From an uncultured Bacteroidota bacterium (GTDB lineage: Bacteria; Bacteroidota; Bacteroidia; 2-12-FULL-35-15): 20,964 nt of DNA. This document shows positions 14,211-20,964 of this stretch, piece after piece. The stretch is taken from positions 1 to 20,964 of the forward strand of contig CAIRRW010000327.1 of assembly GCA_903881065.1 (NCBI GenBank). The letters run 5' to 3'. The translations under genes were made by a program, and so were the position numbers. How positions within the stretch are numbered: position 1 is the first letter of the stretch; each line of letters opens with the position of its first letter. The notes under the pieces were generated by a model. The model was not told the DNA's origin. It did no database searches and worked only from the letters and a program-made list of their open reading frames with translations.

Positions 14211-14378
14211 GTGTAAAAAACAACATCGCGTGTGCAAAAAACGATATCGCAAGCGTAAAAAACAACATCGCGAGTGCAAAAAATGACATCGCAAGCGCAA
14301 AAAACGACATCGCGTGTGTAAAAAACGACATCGCGTGCGCATAAAATGACATCGCGATCGTAAAAAATGACATCGGGT
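14211..14378. repeat. Tandem array of eight 21-bp repeats with phased A-tracts
   Basis: Eight contiguous units of exactly 21 bp start at 14211, 14232, 14253, 14274, 14295, 14316, 14337 and 14358, with approximate consensus GYGYAAAAAACGACATCGC plus two variable bases. Most differences between units are transitions. Each unit carries an A-tract (usually six A) and an ATCGC core; unit 7 has the tract interrupted by T, and unit 8 ends in GGG. There are no spacers, so this is not CRISPR. The 21-bp period equals two turns of B-DNA, so the A-tracts lie on one helix face. Confidence 0.9.
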
Positions 14379-14564
14379 GGGCTTAATTTTGAACTTTTAG
14401 TGAAAAACCTTTTTGTTGGTATTGTCGTTTTATCACATCGGAACAGTCTGACAATTTTCAGAGTTCAGAAATTTTAACCAGTTTCAACGTTTTAAAAACG
14501 ATATTAACGTTTGTGTACATAAAGTTAATTTACAGTTGAGAGATGTTACTAATTAATAAAACCC

Positions 14565-14572
14565 TACTTTCG
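14565..14572 (+). promoter_or_regulatory. Probable -7 box of the subtilisin-like protease gene
   Basis: TACTTTCG at 14565-14572, 14 bases before the ATG at 14587, implying a very short leader. A TTG at 14536-14538 is 26 bases upstream, longer than the usual spacing. Confidence 0.4.
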
Positions 14573-14586
14573 CAATTCAAAATTAT

Positions 14587-16167
14587 ATGGTTATGAAAAA
14601 GAATTTACTATTGGTTGCCTTATTTATTGCGTCTGTTTCGTTTGCACAGAAGAAACTACCTGATAACTGGCAAACGTTGGACCCTACTGTGGATAAGGTG
14701 TATGGTGTAGGCTCGGAAGAAGCATTAAAAAAACTGAAAGATAAGAAATCGAAAACTGTGATAGTGGCTGTTATTGATAGTGGTGTGGACCCTAACCATG
14801 AAGATTTGAAAAATGTTATCTGGACAAATACTGCCGAAATACCGGATAATGGTATCGATGATGACCACAACGGATATGTAGATGATGTGCATGGCTGGAG
14901 TTTCCTGGGTGGTAAAAATGGAGATATTGACCATGAAGCAACCGAACTAGCAAGAATTTATCAGCGAGGAAACAGGAAATTCAGTAAGCTGGATACTACA
15001 AAACTTACTGCTGAAGAGGCGAAGGAATTTGCTGAATTTAAAAAAACACGTACTGCTTATAATAAAGAAGAAGCTACTGCTGAACAGCAATTATTAGGTA
15101 TAACAATGCTTTCGACGTATCTGGATAATGTGAAAAAACAAAGCAATGGGGTGCTTAATAAGGAAGCATTGAATAATTATACGCCTCAAAATAAAACCGA
15201 GAAAAAAATGAAGTCCGGTTTGAAACTTGCTTTTGCATTCGGTATAAAACCGGAAGAATTGGAAGACCAGATAAAACAGGCGAAAGATCAGTTGGAAGGG
15301 GAAGTTAAGTTTAATAAAATGAATGCGGATTCGGTACGGGAATATATTGTGGGCGACCATGTGAATGACGTGAATGAAAGATATTACGGCAACAATCATA
15401 TTCAAGGGCCGGATGCATTGCATGGCAGCCACGTAGCAGGAATTATTGCTGGTATGAGAAATAATAATTTGGGAATAAACGGGATTGCTGACAATGTAAA
15501 AATAATGGTGATACGTGCCGTACCTAATGGTGATGAGCGTGATAAAGACATTGCAAATGGCATTAGATATGCTGTGGATAATGGTGCTTCGATAATCAAT
15601 ATGAGTTTCGGAAAATATTATTCTCCAGATAAAAAAGCGGTGGATGAGGCGGTGAAATATGCGGAGTCGAAGGATGTATTGATTGTTCATGCAGCAGGTA
15701 ATGAATCGAAAGATAATGATGTGGAATTGTCGTATCCTAATCGTCATTTACTTTCTGGCGAAATAGCAAGTAACTGGATTAACGTGGGTGCAAATGCTTC
15801 GGACGGTGGCAAATCAATGATTGGTTCGTTCTCAAATTATGGCCTTAAAGAAGTAGATTTATTTGCACCTGGTGTTGATATTTATTCTACTATTCCGAAT
15901 AATAAATATACTAAAGAATCGGGAACAAGCATGGCGGCGCCAAGTACAACAGGTGCTGCAGCAATAGTGAGAGAATATTTTCCTGAATTAAAATCGAGTG
16001 AAGTACGTGCAGTATTGATGAAAACAGTGGTAACTTATAAGAAGAAAGTTAAAGTACCGGGAGCTAAGAAAGGGAAAAGGAAAATAAAGGAACTGTGTAT
16101 TTCTGGCGGTTTTATTAATGTAAATAATGCGGCGAAAGAATTGATGGGGCTGAATAAGGCGAAGTAA
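14587..16167 (+). CDS. Secreted subtilisin-like serine protease (peptidase S8) with large insertion
   Basis: A 526-residue exported endopeptidase. Residues 1-21 are a signal peptide ending SFAQ; the start could equally be the second ATG (14593). The catalytic triad is D64 in VIAVIDSGVDPNHEDL, H279 in LHGSHVAGIIAG and S448 in GTSMAAPSTTGAA, with the oxyanion Asn N372 in HAAGNES. Asp and His are about 215 residues apart, against about 32 in subtilisin. The inserted region (about 100-265) is charged and helical (ELARIYQRGNRKFSK, AEEAKEFAEFKKTRTAYN, KKMKSGLKLAFAFG), an arrangement I recall in other Bacteroidota S8 enzymes. No propeptide domain of usual size and no T9SS sorting domain are visible, so it is probably periplasmic or surface-associated. 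The gene ends at a strong terminator. Confidence 0.93.
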   Translation: MVMKKNLLLVALFIASVSFAQKKLPDNWQTLDPTVDKVYGVGSEEALKKLKDKKSKTVIVAVIDSGVDPNHEDLKNVIWTNTAEIPDNGIDDDHNGYVDDVHGWSFLGGKNGDIDHEATELARIYQRGNRKFSKLDTTKLTAEEAKEFAEFKKTRTAYNKEEATAEQQLLGITMLSTYLDNVKKQSNGVLNKEALNNYTPQNKTEKKMKSGLKLAFAFGIKPEELEDQIKQAKDQLEGEVKFNKMNADSVREYIVGDHVNDVNERYYGNNHIQGPDALHGSHVAGIIAGMRNNNLGINGIADNVKIMVIRAVPNGDERDKDIANGIRYAVDNGASIINMSFGKYYSPDKKAVDEAVKYAESKDVLIVHAAGNESKDNDVELSYPNRHLLSGEIASNWINVGANASDGGKSMIGSFSNYGLKEVDLFAPGVDIYSTIPNNKYTKESGTSMAAPSTTGAAAIVREYFPELKSSEVRAVLMKTVVTYKKKVKVPGAKKGKRKIKELCISGGFINVNNAAKELMGLNKAK

Positions 16168-16181
16168 AATACAGAGTTTAT

Positions 16182-16228
16182 AAAACAGAAACGAGGTTCA
16201 ATATACTATTGAACCTCGTTTCTGTTTT
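16182..16228. terminator. Bidirectional terminator between protease and pseudouridine synthase genes
   Basis: A perfect 22-bp stem (16182-16203 with 16207-16228) with a 3-base loop lies between converging stop codons at 16167 and 16245. On the plus strand the stem runs into a T-run; on the minus strand it is followed by TTTATAAAC-type sequence. It is the longest perfect terminator stem in the window. Confidence 0.9.
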
Positions 16229-16244
16229 TAGCAGAACGTGCTAC

Positions 16245-17612
16245 TTATTCTGCGCTAATCATTTTTAACATTCCTACTTCTGCATCTGTTAAGAATCTCC
16301 AACGACCTCGTGGTAAATCCTTTTTGGTAAGACAACCAAACATTACTCTGTCCAGTTTACGAACATTATAACCCATGTGTTCAAAAATACGACGAACAAT
16401 CCTGTTCTTCCCCGAATGTATCTCCACTCCTACTGAAGCTTTATCAGCACCATCGCCCACATACGTAACTTCATCCACTTTTATTGGTCCATCTTCCAAC
16501 TCTAGCCCTTCTGCTATCTGGTCTAAATCCTGACGTTTTAAAGGCTTATCCAATTCAACATGATATATTTTGCGAACACCATACTTAGGATGTGTAAGTT
16601 TTTTCGTTAATTCGCCATCATTGGTAAACATCAGCAAACCAGTTGTCGCTCTATCAAGACGACCAACAGGATAAATGCGTTCTTTGCAGGCATTCTGTAC
16701 CAATTCCAAAACGGTTTTACGTTTTTGAGGGTCATCAAAAGTGGTGATATAATCTTTCGGTTTATTAAGCACCAGGTACACCATCCTTTCTTTTTTCAAA
16801 GTCTGTCCGCCATATTTAATAATATCGGTAGGTTTTACACGAAAACCCATTTCGGTAATTGTTTTACCGTTTACCTGAACTACTCCGGAGGAAATTAAAT
16901 CATCCGCTTCTCTGCGCGAACAAATTCCTGCATTAGCAATGTATTTATTCAACCTTACCATTCCATCATCTTCCTCGCGCTGAGGCTTGGAAACACTTGG
17001 CTTTTTGGTTGAATATGTTTTTCTTTCGTACGGTTTTCTCTTAAATTCTTTTCCTTTACTCGAATCGTATGATGGTTTAGGTTTTCCATATTCAAAGTCG
17101 GATTCATCTAAATCATTTGGATTTACAGAAGGCTTTGATTTAAAAAGGCCTTTTGGTTTATCAGAAAAAGATTTACGCGCAGAACTATCAAACGGTTTTT
17201 TGAATCCTCTCGGTGATTTATCATCGTCCTTACCTCTGAATGAACGCTTATCCTCATTATCGCCATCTTTTCTTTTGAAAAAAGGTTTATCCGAACTGCT
17301 TTTTCTATTAAATCCACCATCACCAGTGCTTCTTCTTTTCGGGCTTCCAAAATCCGAAGGACGCGAATCATCACGATAACGTTCGAAAGCAGGTTTATTG
17401 CCTTTATCTGAATATGATTTTCTAGGTGAATCGGAACGCTTTTCTTTAAATTCTTTATCATCATTCCTAGAGTTCCTTTCTGAAGAATCAGAAAATTCAT
17501 CTTTCTTGAAAAACGGTTTCTTGTCAGGATAATCGTCTTTTCCTCTCTTTGTACCGGAAGGTTTCTTTCCTTTGGAATCTTTATTGTCTTTGCGTTTGAA
17601 TACTTTAGCCAT
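16245..17612 (-). CDS. RluB-type rRNA pseudouridine synthase with long basic N-terminal tail
   Basis: A 455-residue enzyme that converts uridine to pseudouridine, in this family usually in 23S rRNA (RluB/RsuA group). The conserved part starts at about M218: S4 RNA-binding domain (RLNKYIANAGICSRREADDL, VQVNGKTI) followed by the catalytic domain with GRLDRATTGLL, catalytic Asp320, then KIYHVELDKPL and GKNRIVRRIFEHMG. Residues 1-217 are a low-complexity, highly charged extension rich in Lys, Arg, Ser, Asp and Phe (KRKDNKDSKGKKP, KKPFFKKDEFSD, SFSDKPKG), surely disordered and probably RNA-binding. Bacterial RluB is normally about 240-300 residues, so the tail almost doubles it. A TATCTTTG box just upstream suggests its own promoter. 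Confidence 0.92.
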   Translation of the reverse strand: MAKVFKRKDNKDSKGKKPSGTKRGKDDYPDKKPFFKKDEFSDSSERNSRNDDKEFKEKRSDSPRKSYSDKGNKPAFERYRDDSRPSDFGSPKRRSTGDGGFNRKSSSDKPFFKRKDGDNEDKRSFRGKDDDKSPRGFKKPFDSSARKSFSDKPKGLFKSKPSVNPNDLDESDFEYGKPKPSYDSSKGKEFKRKPYERKTYSTKKPSVSKPQREEDDGMVRLNKYIANAGICSRREADDLISSGVVQVNGKTITEMGFRVKPTDIIKYGGQTLKKERMVYLVLNKPKDYITTFDDPQKRKTVLELVQNACKERIYPVGRLDRATTGLLMFTNDGELTKKLTHPKYGVRKIYHVELDKPLKRQDLDQIAEGLELEDGPIKVDEVTYVGDGADKASVGVEIHSGKNRIVRRIFEHMGYNVRKLDRVMFGCLTKKDLPRGRWRFLTDAEVGMLKMISAE

Positions 17613-17627
17613 CTGTCAATTTTTGTA

Positions 17628-17635
17628 CAAAGATA
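17628..17635 (-). promoter_or_regulatory. -7 box of the pseudouridine synthase gene
   Basis: Minus-strand TATCTTTG (17635 to 17628) fits TAnnTTTG exactly, 15 bases before the ATG at 17612, implying a leader of only about ten bases. No matching -33 TTG. Confidence 0.45.
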
Positions 17636-17678
17636 GTCAAAGCCGATGAACTATGCTGTAAAAAAGGGGAGTTGCCTA

Positions 17679-18041
17679 TTAATGACTTGTAGAAAAAGCA
17701 TCTTCAATATGATTTATCTTCGTCTGACTGTTGCCAAGAATAACGGAAACAATATCAAATCGAACCTCTAAATCAAGATTTTTTCGAATGATATATTCGT
17801 TAGCTGTTTTAATTAATTTTTTTTGTTTTTGCTTATTTACAAATGTTTCTGGCTCTCCAAAATAATTACTGTTACGAGTTTTGACTTCAACAACAATCAG
17901 TGTTTTATCAAAAGTTGCAATAATATCGGCTTCCAGATTTTTGAAACGCCAATTGGTTTCAAGAATTGAATAGCCTTTCTTAATTAAAAATGAAGCGGCT
18001 AACTCCTCCCCTTTTACACCAGTATCGTTATGTTCCGCCAT
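17679..18041 (-). CDS. YraN family (UPF0102) restriction-endonuclease-fold protein
   Basis: A 120-residue protein of the YraN/UPF0102 family, full length for the family. The order of motifs is that of a PD-(D/E)XK nuclease fold: helix GVKGEELAASFLIKKGY (Glu12/13), WRFKNLEADII with the E37-x-D39 pair, and the E52-x-K54 pair in VVEVKTRNS. Family members are linked to DNA processing, but the biological role is not established. It lies 66 bases upstream of the pseudouridine synthase gene on the same strand, so readthrough is possible, although that gene has its own -7 box. No unusual features. Confidence 0.9.
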   Translation of the reverse strand: MAEHNDTGVKGEELAASFLIKKGYSILETNWRFKNLEADIIATFDKTLIVVEVKTRNSNYFGEPETFVNKQKQKKLIKTANEYIIRKNLDLEVRFDIVSVILGNSQTKINHIEDAFSTSH

Positions 18042-18080
18042 TAATTATTTTTAGAAACTATTTTATTTCTCTATATAATT

Positions 18081-18088
18081 CAAAAATA
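18081..18088 (-). promoter_or_regulatory. Possible -7 box for the YraN gene
   Basis: Minus-strand TATTTTTG (18088 to 18081) fits TAnnTTTG, 39 bases above the ATG at 18041. It is AT-rich enough to arise by chance. Confidence 0.3.
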
Positions 18089-18174
18089 TAATGTGCAAGG
18101 TAACTAAATTAGTTGGTGTTCATAAATTTGTGGTATAACTTTTGGTAAGATGAAAACGCTAACAGTAAATTTAC

Positions 18175-18182
18175 TACTTTAG
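18175..18182 (+). promoter_or_regulatory. Possible -7 box for the DUF4412 gene
   Basis: TACTTTAG differs from TAnnTTTG at one base and lies 38 bases before the ATG at 18221. No TTG at normal spacing. Confidence 0.3.
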
Positions 18183-18220
18183 CCGACGAGAACAATTACT
18201 AAACCCATAAAAAAAATAAA

Positions 18221-18868
18221 ATGAGAAAATCTATTTTAAAAATTACCGCTTTAGTTATTTTAATTACAGTAATATCATTTGGCGCATTTTCACAAAATTT
18301 TGAAGGATCTATTGAATTCAAAAAAGAAACGATGGCTGACACTACAACCTACATATATTTCGTTAAAGGTAACAATGTAAAAATTGATGAGATTGGCTCC
18401 AGGTCACATAGAGTCGAAGGAACTTTCCTGATTGACCTTGAAGCAAAAACAATGAAGTCGTTGAATCACGATCGTAAGTTATATATGGAGCAAACAACTC
18501 CTTCAACTCCTCCAATGAAAGGAACTTGCACTGTAAAAAAAGGCACCGCCACGAAAACACTTCAAGGATATAAATGTACTGAGTATTTGGTTACTAATAC
18601 TGAGGAAGAAACGATAATTACTTATTACTTGGCTGATGGAAAATTCTCTTTCTTCCAAAAATTACTGCATATACTAAATCGCAGGGAAAAACCTTCTATA
18701 TATTTTCTGCAAATTCAAGATGTAAATAATATGTTTCCGATGATGTCTTTCTCAACTGATTTAAAAGGAAAAGAGAACGGAAGATTAGAAGTAACAAAAA
18801 TTACCAGCAAAATAGTGGATCCCTCTATGTTTGAAATTCCTAAAGGATATGTTAAATTTGAGAAGTAA
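18221..18868 (+). CDS. Secreted DUF4412-like protein
   Basis: A 215-residue exported protein. Residues 1-25 form a signal peptide (ILKITALVILITVISFGAFSQ), and the mature part opens NFEGSIEFKKETMADTTTYIYFVKGNNVKID. It continues with FLIDLEAKTMKSLNHDRKLYME, KTLQGYKCTEYLV and VDPSMFEIPKGY. This layout (an opening strand that describes a measured quantity, then GxKCxEYxV and a terminal P-x-x-F-x-x-P-x-GY) is what I associate with the DUF4412 family of predicted periplasmic or outer-membrane beta proteins. No function is established. The assignment is by recall of motif pattern and is less certain than the export prediction. It ends at a terminator shared with the converging LD-carboxypeptidase gene. 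Confidence 0.8.
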   Translation: MRKSILKITALVILITVISFGAFSQNFEGSIEFKKETMADTTTYIYFVKGNNVKIDEIGSRSHRVEGTFLIDLEAKTMKSLNHDRKLYMEQTTPSTPPMKGTCTVKKGTATKTLQGYKCTEYLVTNTEEETIITYYLADGKFSFFQKLLHILNRREKPSIYFLQIQDVNNMFPMMSFSTDLKGKENGRLEVTKITSKIVDPSMFEIPKGYVKFEK

Positions 18869-18886
18869 TAAAAACCTTATCTGATT

Positions 18887-18917
18887 AAGGCCCATTCTTA
18901 AAAGAGTGGGCTTTTTT
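18887..18917 (+). terminator. Intrinsic terminator after the DUF4412 gene
   Basis: A 13-pair stem (18887-18899 with 18902-18914, including two G-U pairs) with a tight two-base loop is followed by a T-run to 18917. It touches the stop codon of the converging gene at 18916. Confidence 0.85.
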
Positions 18918-19806
18918 ATTTGTAATTTAACGTACTCTTTTTTCCAATACTAATTGTACAATTTCTGCCAAGATAAAATGCCAGATTCCTATCTATATGT
19001 CCTGCGGGAAAATTAAAACAAACCGGATAATCATATTCTTTTACCGCATCAAGAAGAATTTCTTCCGCTGATTTGCCATAAGGAACTGTATTATCTTTCA
19101 TGTCAGTCATTCCACCAACTATCAAACCTGCAAGTTCATTAAGCTTTCCTGAACGTTTTAGATTCATAATCATTCTGTCAATATGATAAAGATACTCATC
19201 CAAATCCTCTATAAACAATATTTTTCCTTTTGTATTAATGTCGGAATCACTGCCTGTCAATGCATATAATAGTGAAAGATTACCGCCAACTAATAAGCCT
19301 TCGGCAATTCCTTTTCTGTTTAAAGGATGTGATTGAAATTCATAATTAATAATTTCGCCAAACAAAGATTTACGCAACGTTTCGGCAGCTTCTTCATTCT
19401 TCTCAAAGTTTACAGGCATTGTAGCGTGTATTGTTTCGATTCCAAAATTATGAATATGCGAATGCAGAACAGTAATATCGCTGTATCCAACAATCCATTT
19501 AGAATTCTTTTTGAATGTAGTAAAATCAAGATTGTCAATTATTCTAACTGTGCCATACCCTCCTCGTGCACTGATAACAGCCTTTACAGAAGTATCATCC
19601 AGCATGGTTTGCAAATCTTCGGTACGCTGTTCATCAGTTCCTGAAAACTGATGGTACGAATTAAATAAATTTTTACTCAGCACCACTTCCAGTCCCCAGC
19701 CCTTTAATATATCTATGGCAGGTTGCAATTCTTCCTTTGATATTTTTCGGGCGCAAGCCACTATGCCTATTTTGTCGCCCTTTTTTAAATAAGAAGGTAT
19801 TGTCAT
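18916..19806 (-). CDS. LD-carboxypeptidase (peptidase S66)
   Basis: A 296-residue cytoplasmic serine peptidase that removes the terminal D-Ala from tetrapeptides during murein recycling. The S66 triad is visible: nucleophile Ser109 in VGYSDITVLH, Glu200 in LFIEDLDEYLYHIDRM, and His270 in FNFPAGHIDRNLAF. The N-terminal IGIVACARKISKEEL and SARGGYGTVRIID segments are also characteristic. Length is normal for LdcA-type enzymes and there is no signal peptide. It is divergent from the methionyl-tRNA synthetase gene with only 40 bases between starts. The DacB-type enzyme elsewhere in the window acts on the same polymer but is not adjacent. Confidence 0.93.
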   Translation of the reverse strand: MTIPSYLKKGDKIGIVACARKISKEELQPAIDILKGWGLEVVLSKNLFNSYHQFSGTDEQRTEDLQTMLDDTSVKAVISARGGYGTVRIIDNLDFTTFKKNSKWIVGYSDITVLHSHIHNFGIETIHATMPVNFEKNEEAAETLRKSLFGEIINYEFQSHPLNRKGIAEGLLVGGNLSLLYALTGSDSDINTKGKILFIEDLDEYLYHIDRMIMNLKRSGKLNELAGLIVGGMTDMKDNTVPYGKSAEEILLDAVKEYDYPVCFNFPAGHIDRNLAFYLGRNCTISIGKKSTLNYK

Positions 19807-19830
19807 TTATTTTAGTTGAGTAAGTATTAT

Positions 19831-19838
19831 TATCTTTG
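19831..19838 (+). promoter_or_regulatory. -7 box of metG
   Basis: TATCTTTG fits TAnnTTTG exactly and ends eight bases before the metG ATG. Transcription would start within a few bases of the start codon, so the mRNA would be nearly leaderless. No TTG at normal spacing. Confidence 0.45.
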
Positions 19839-19839
19839 A

Positions 19840-19847
19840 CAAAAATA
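19840..19847 (-). promoter_or_regulatory. Possible -7 box of the LD-carboxypeptidase gene
   Basis: Minus-strand TATTTTTG (19847 to 19840) fits TAnnTTTG and lies one base from the divergent metG box. No -33 TTG was found, and A/T richness makes chance matches likely. Confidence 0.3.
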
Positions 19848-20964
19848 TGAAATATAAAAGACATACCGTTACTGCTGCTTTGCCTTATGCAAATGGCCCT
19901 GTGCACATAGGTCATTTGGCCGGCTGTTATTTACCTGCTGATATTTATGTGCGTTATCTGCGTTCGAAAGGTGAAGATGTAAAATTTATTTGCGGTTCGG
20001 ATGAACATGGCGTACCCATTACCATTAAAGCGAAAAAGGAAGGAATTACTCCTCAGCAGGTGGTAGATAAATATCATAAAATAATGGGTGATGCATTTAA
20101 TTCATTCGGAATTTCATTTGATATTTATTCCAGAACTTCTTCTAAAACACATCACGAAACTGCTTCCGAATTTTTTAAAACCCTTTATGATAAAGGTGTT
20201 TTCGAGGAAGAAATTACCGAACAATATTTTGATGAAAAGGCAAATCAGTTTTTGGCTGATAGATATATTATTGGCACCTGTCCGAAATGCGGTAATGAAA
20301 ATGCGTATGGCGACCAATGCGAAAACTGTGGAAGCACGCTTAATGCAACTGATTTAATAAATCCTAAATCCACTTTATCAGGCGAGAAACCTATGTTGAA
20401 AAAAACAAAGAACTGGTTCCTGCCTCTTGATAAAATGCAGCCCAGGATTGAAGCGTATATTGATTCGCACAAAGACTGGAAGACCAATGTGTATGGGCAG
20501 TGCAAGAGCTGGCTGAATGCAGGATTGCAACCTCGGGCAATGACGCGTGATTTGGATTGGGGTGTTAAAGTGCCTGTGGATGGTGCTGAAGGAAAGGTGT
20601 TGTATGTCTGGTTTGATGCTCCAATAGGTTATATCTCTGCTACTAAAGATTTGTTGCCAAATAAAGAATGGGAAAAATACTGGAAAGATAAAGAAACAAA
20701 ACTTGTTCATTTTATAGGTAAAGACAATATTGTTTTCCATTGTATTATTTTCCCTGCAATGCTGATGGCAGAAGGTTCTTACATTCTTCCGGAAAATGTT
20801 CCTGCCAATGAATTTCTAAATCTAGAAGGAAATAAAATTTCTACTTCGCGCAACTGGGCAGTCTGGCTGCACGAGTATTTACTGGAGTTTAAAGACAAGC
20901 AGGATGTGTTGCGCTATACACTTTGCGCCAATGCACCGGAAACAAAGGACAACGACTTTACCTG
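19847..20964 (+). CDS. metG: Methionyl-tRNA synthetase (5' part; runs off the window)
   Basis: The frame starts at ATG 19847 and remains open to the window end, covering 372 residues. It charges tRNA-Met with methionine. The class I signature HIGH is at residues 20-23 in PYANGPVHIGHLAG, and the KMSKS equivalent is KISTS at 330-334, followed by RNWAVW. Between them the zinc-binding knuckle is intact: C145-x2-C148 and C158-x2-C161. KDNIVFHCIIFPAML is also typical of the catalytic core. The family enzyme is about 680-700 residues in Bacteroidota, so the anticodon-binding and any C-terminal tRNA-binding domain lie beyond the edge. The 40-base gap to the divergent LD-carboxypeptidase gene must hold both promoters. 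Confidence 0.96.
   Translation, partial: MKYKRHTVTAALPYANGPVHIGHLAGCYLPADIYVRYLRSKGEDVKFICGSDEHGVPITIKAKKEGITPQQVVDKYHKIMGDAFNSFGISFDIYSRTSSKTHHETASEFFKTLYDKGVFEEEITEQYFDEKANQFLADRYIIGTCPKCGNENAYGDQCENCGSTLNATDLINPKSTLSGEKPMLKKTKNWFLPLDKMQPRIEAYIDSHKDWKTNVYGQCKSWLNAGLQPRAMTRDLDWGVKVPVDGAEGKVLYVWFDAPIGYISATKDLLPNKEWEKYWKDKETKLVHFIGKDNIVFHCIIFPAMLMAEGSYILPENVPANEFLNLEGNKISTSRNWAVWLHEYLLEFKDKQDVLRYTLCANAPETKDNDFT

Larger units (their letters stand above)
13920..14586. other. 667-base gene-free interval between divergent secreted-protein genes
   Basis: Holds, in order, a minus-strand promoter box (13983-13990), a unique stretch (about 14080-14210), the 21-bp repeat array (14211-14378), an AT-rich segment with several AACGTT/AACGAT motifs and the palindrome CGTTTTAAAAACG (about 14490), and a plus-strand promoter box (14565). 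A 96-codon frame on the minus strand (14083-14373) spans the repeats but looks accidental. Confidence 0.6.

Noticed and set aside
14083..14373. A real small hydrophobic protein on the minus strand
   Set aside because: The frame is open because the repeat contains no complementary stop triplets in any phase. The non-repeat end (NKTPSKKQ...RRAFF) has no protein-like character and there is no promoter box just upstream, so I left it out as a gene but kept it as an observation.
14211..14378. CRISPR array
   Set aside because: The units are directly contiguous at 21 bp with no unique spacers, the repeat is too short, and no cas gene is present.
15094..15747. A 217-codon frame antisense to the protease gene
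   Set aside because: It lies wholly within the S8 protease reading frame, is rich in Ile/Arg/Phe/His as expected for an antisense shadow, and the sense gene has an intact catalytic triad.

Overview
The window is AT-rich chromosomal DNA from a member of the Bacteroidota. The evidence is a TonB-dependent receptor with an N-terminal carboxypeptidase-regulatory-like domain, a secreted protein with a type IX secretion (T9SS) C-terminal sorting domain, DUF3127, DUF4920 and DUF4412 family proteins, a helicase and a pseudouridine synthase with long basic low-complexity tails, and promoter boxes of the Bacteroidota type (TAnnTTTG) rather than TATAAT. Most of the content is housekeeping. I found no transposase, phage gene, CRISPR array, tRNA or rRNA.

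Layout, left to right. 1-365: the 3' end of an unrecognised gene, followed by a large imperfect palindromic repeat (412-549). 712-5082, plus strand: an EVE-domain protein, a TonB-dependent receptor, a flavin reductase family protein and a DUF3127 OB-fold-like protein with an SSB-like acidic tip. 5154-6942, minus strand: pterin-4a-carbinolamine dehydratase overlapping a PBP4-type D-Ala-D-Ala carboxypeptidase. 7161-7553: a small helical protein of unknown function, convergent with and overlapping a PlsC-type acyltransferase (7536-8912). 8991-9942, minus strand: a DUF4920 lipoprotein overlapping a small c-type cytochrome. 10019-12691, minus strand: an NAD(P)-binding SDR-like protein and a DEAD-box RNA helicase separated by a strong terminator, the helicase having a long structured leader. 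13026-13919, minus strand: a T9SS cargo protein. 13920-14586: a gene-free interval holding eight 21-bp tandem repeats. 14587-16167: a secreted subtilisin-like protease. 16245-18041, minus strand: a YraN nuclease-fold protein and an RluB-type pseudouridine synthase. 18221-18868: a secreted DUF4412 protein. 18916-19806, minus strand: LD-carboxypeptidase. 19847-end: methionyl-tRNA synthetase, cut by the window edge.

Functionally the genes fall into cell-envelope work (TonB receptor, DacB, LD-carboxypeptidase, acyltransferase, T9SS cargo, protease, lipoproteins) and RNA or translation work (helicase, pseudouridine synthase, MetG, EVE protein). They do not form one obvious pathway. Strong hairpins separate the convergent pairs at 5082/5154, 16167/16245 and 18868/18916.

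I do not see a clear undescribed multi-gene system. The items most worth a second look are non-coding: the 21-bp repeat array, whose A-tracts are spaced at two helical turns; the palindromic element at 412-549; and the structured leader of the RNA helicase.
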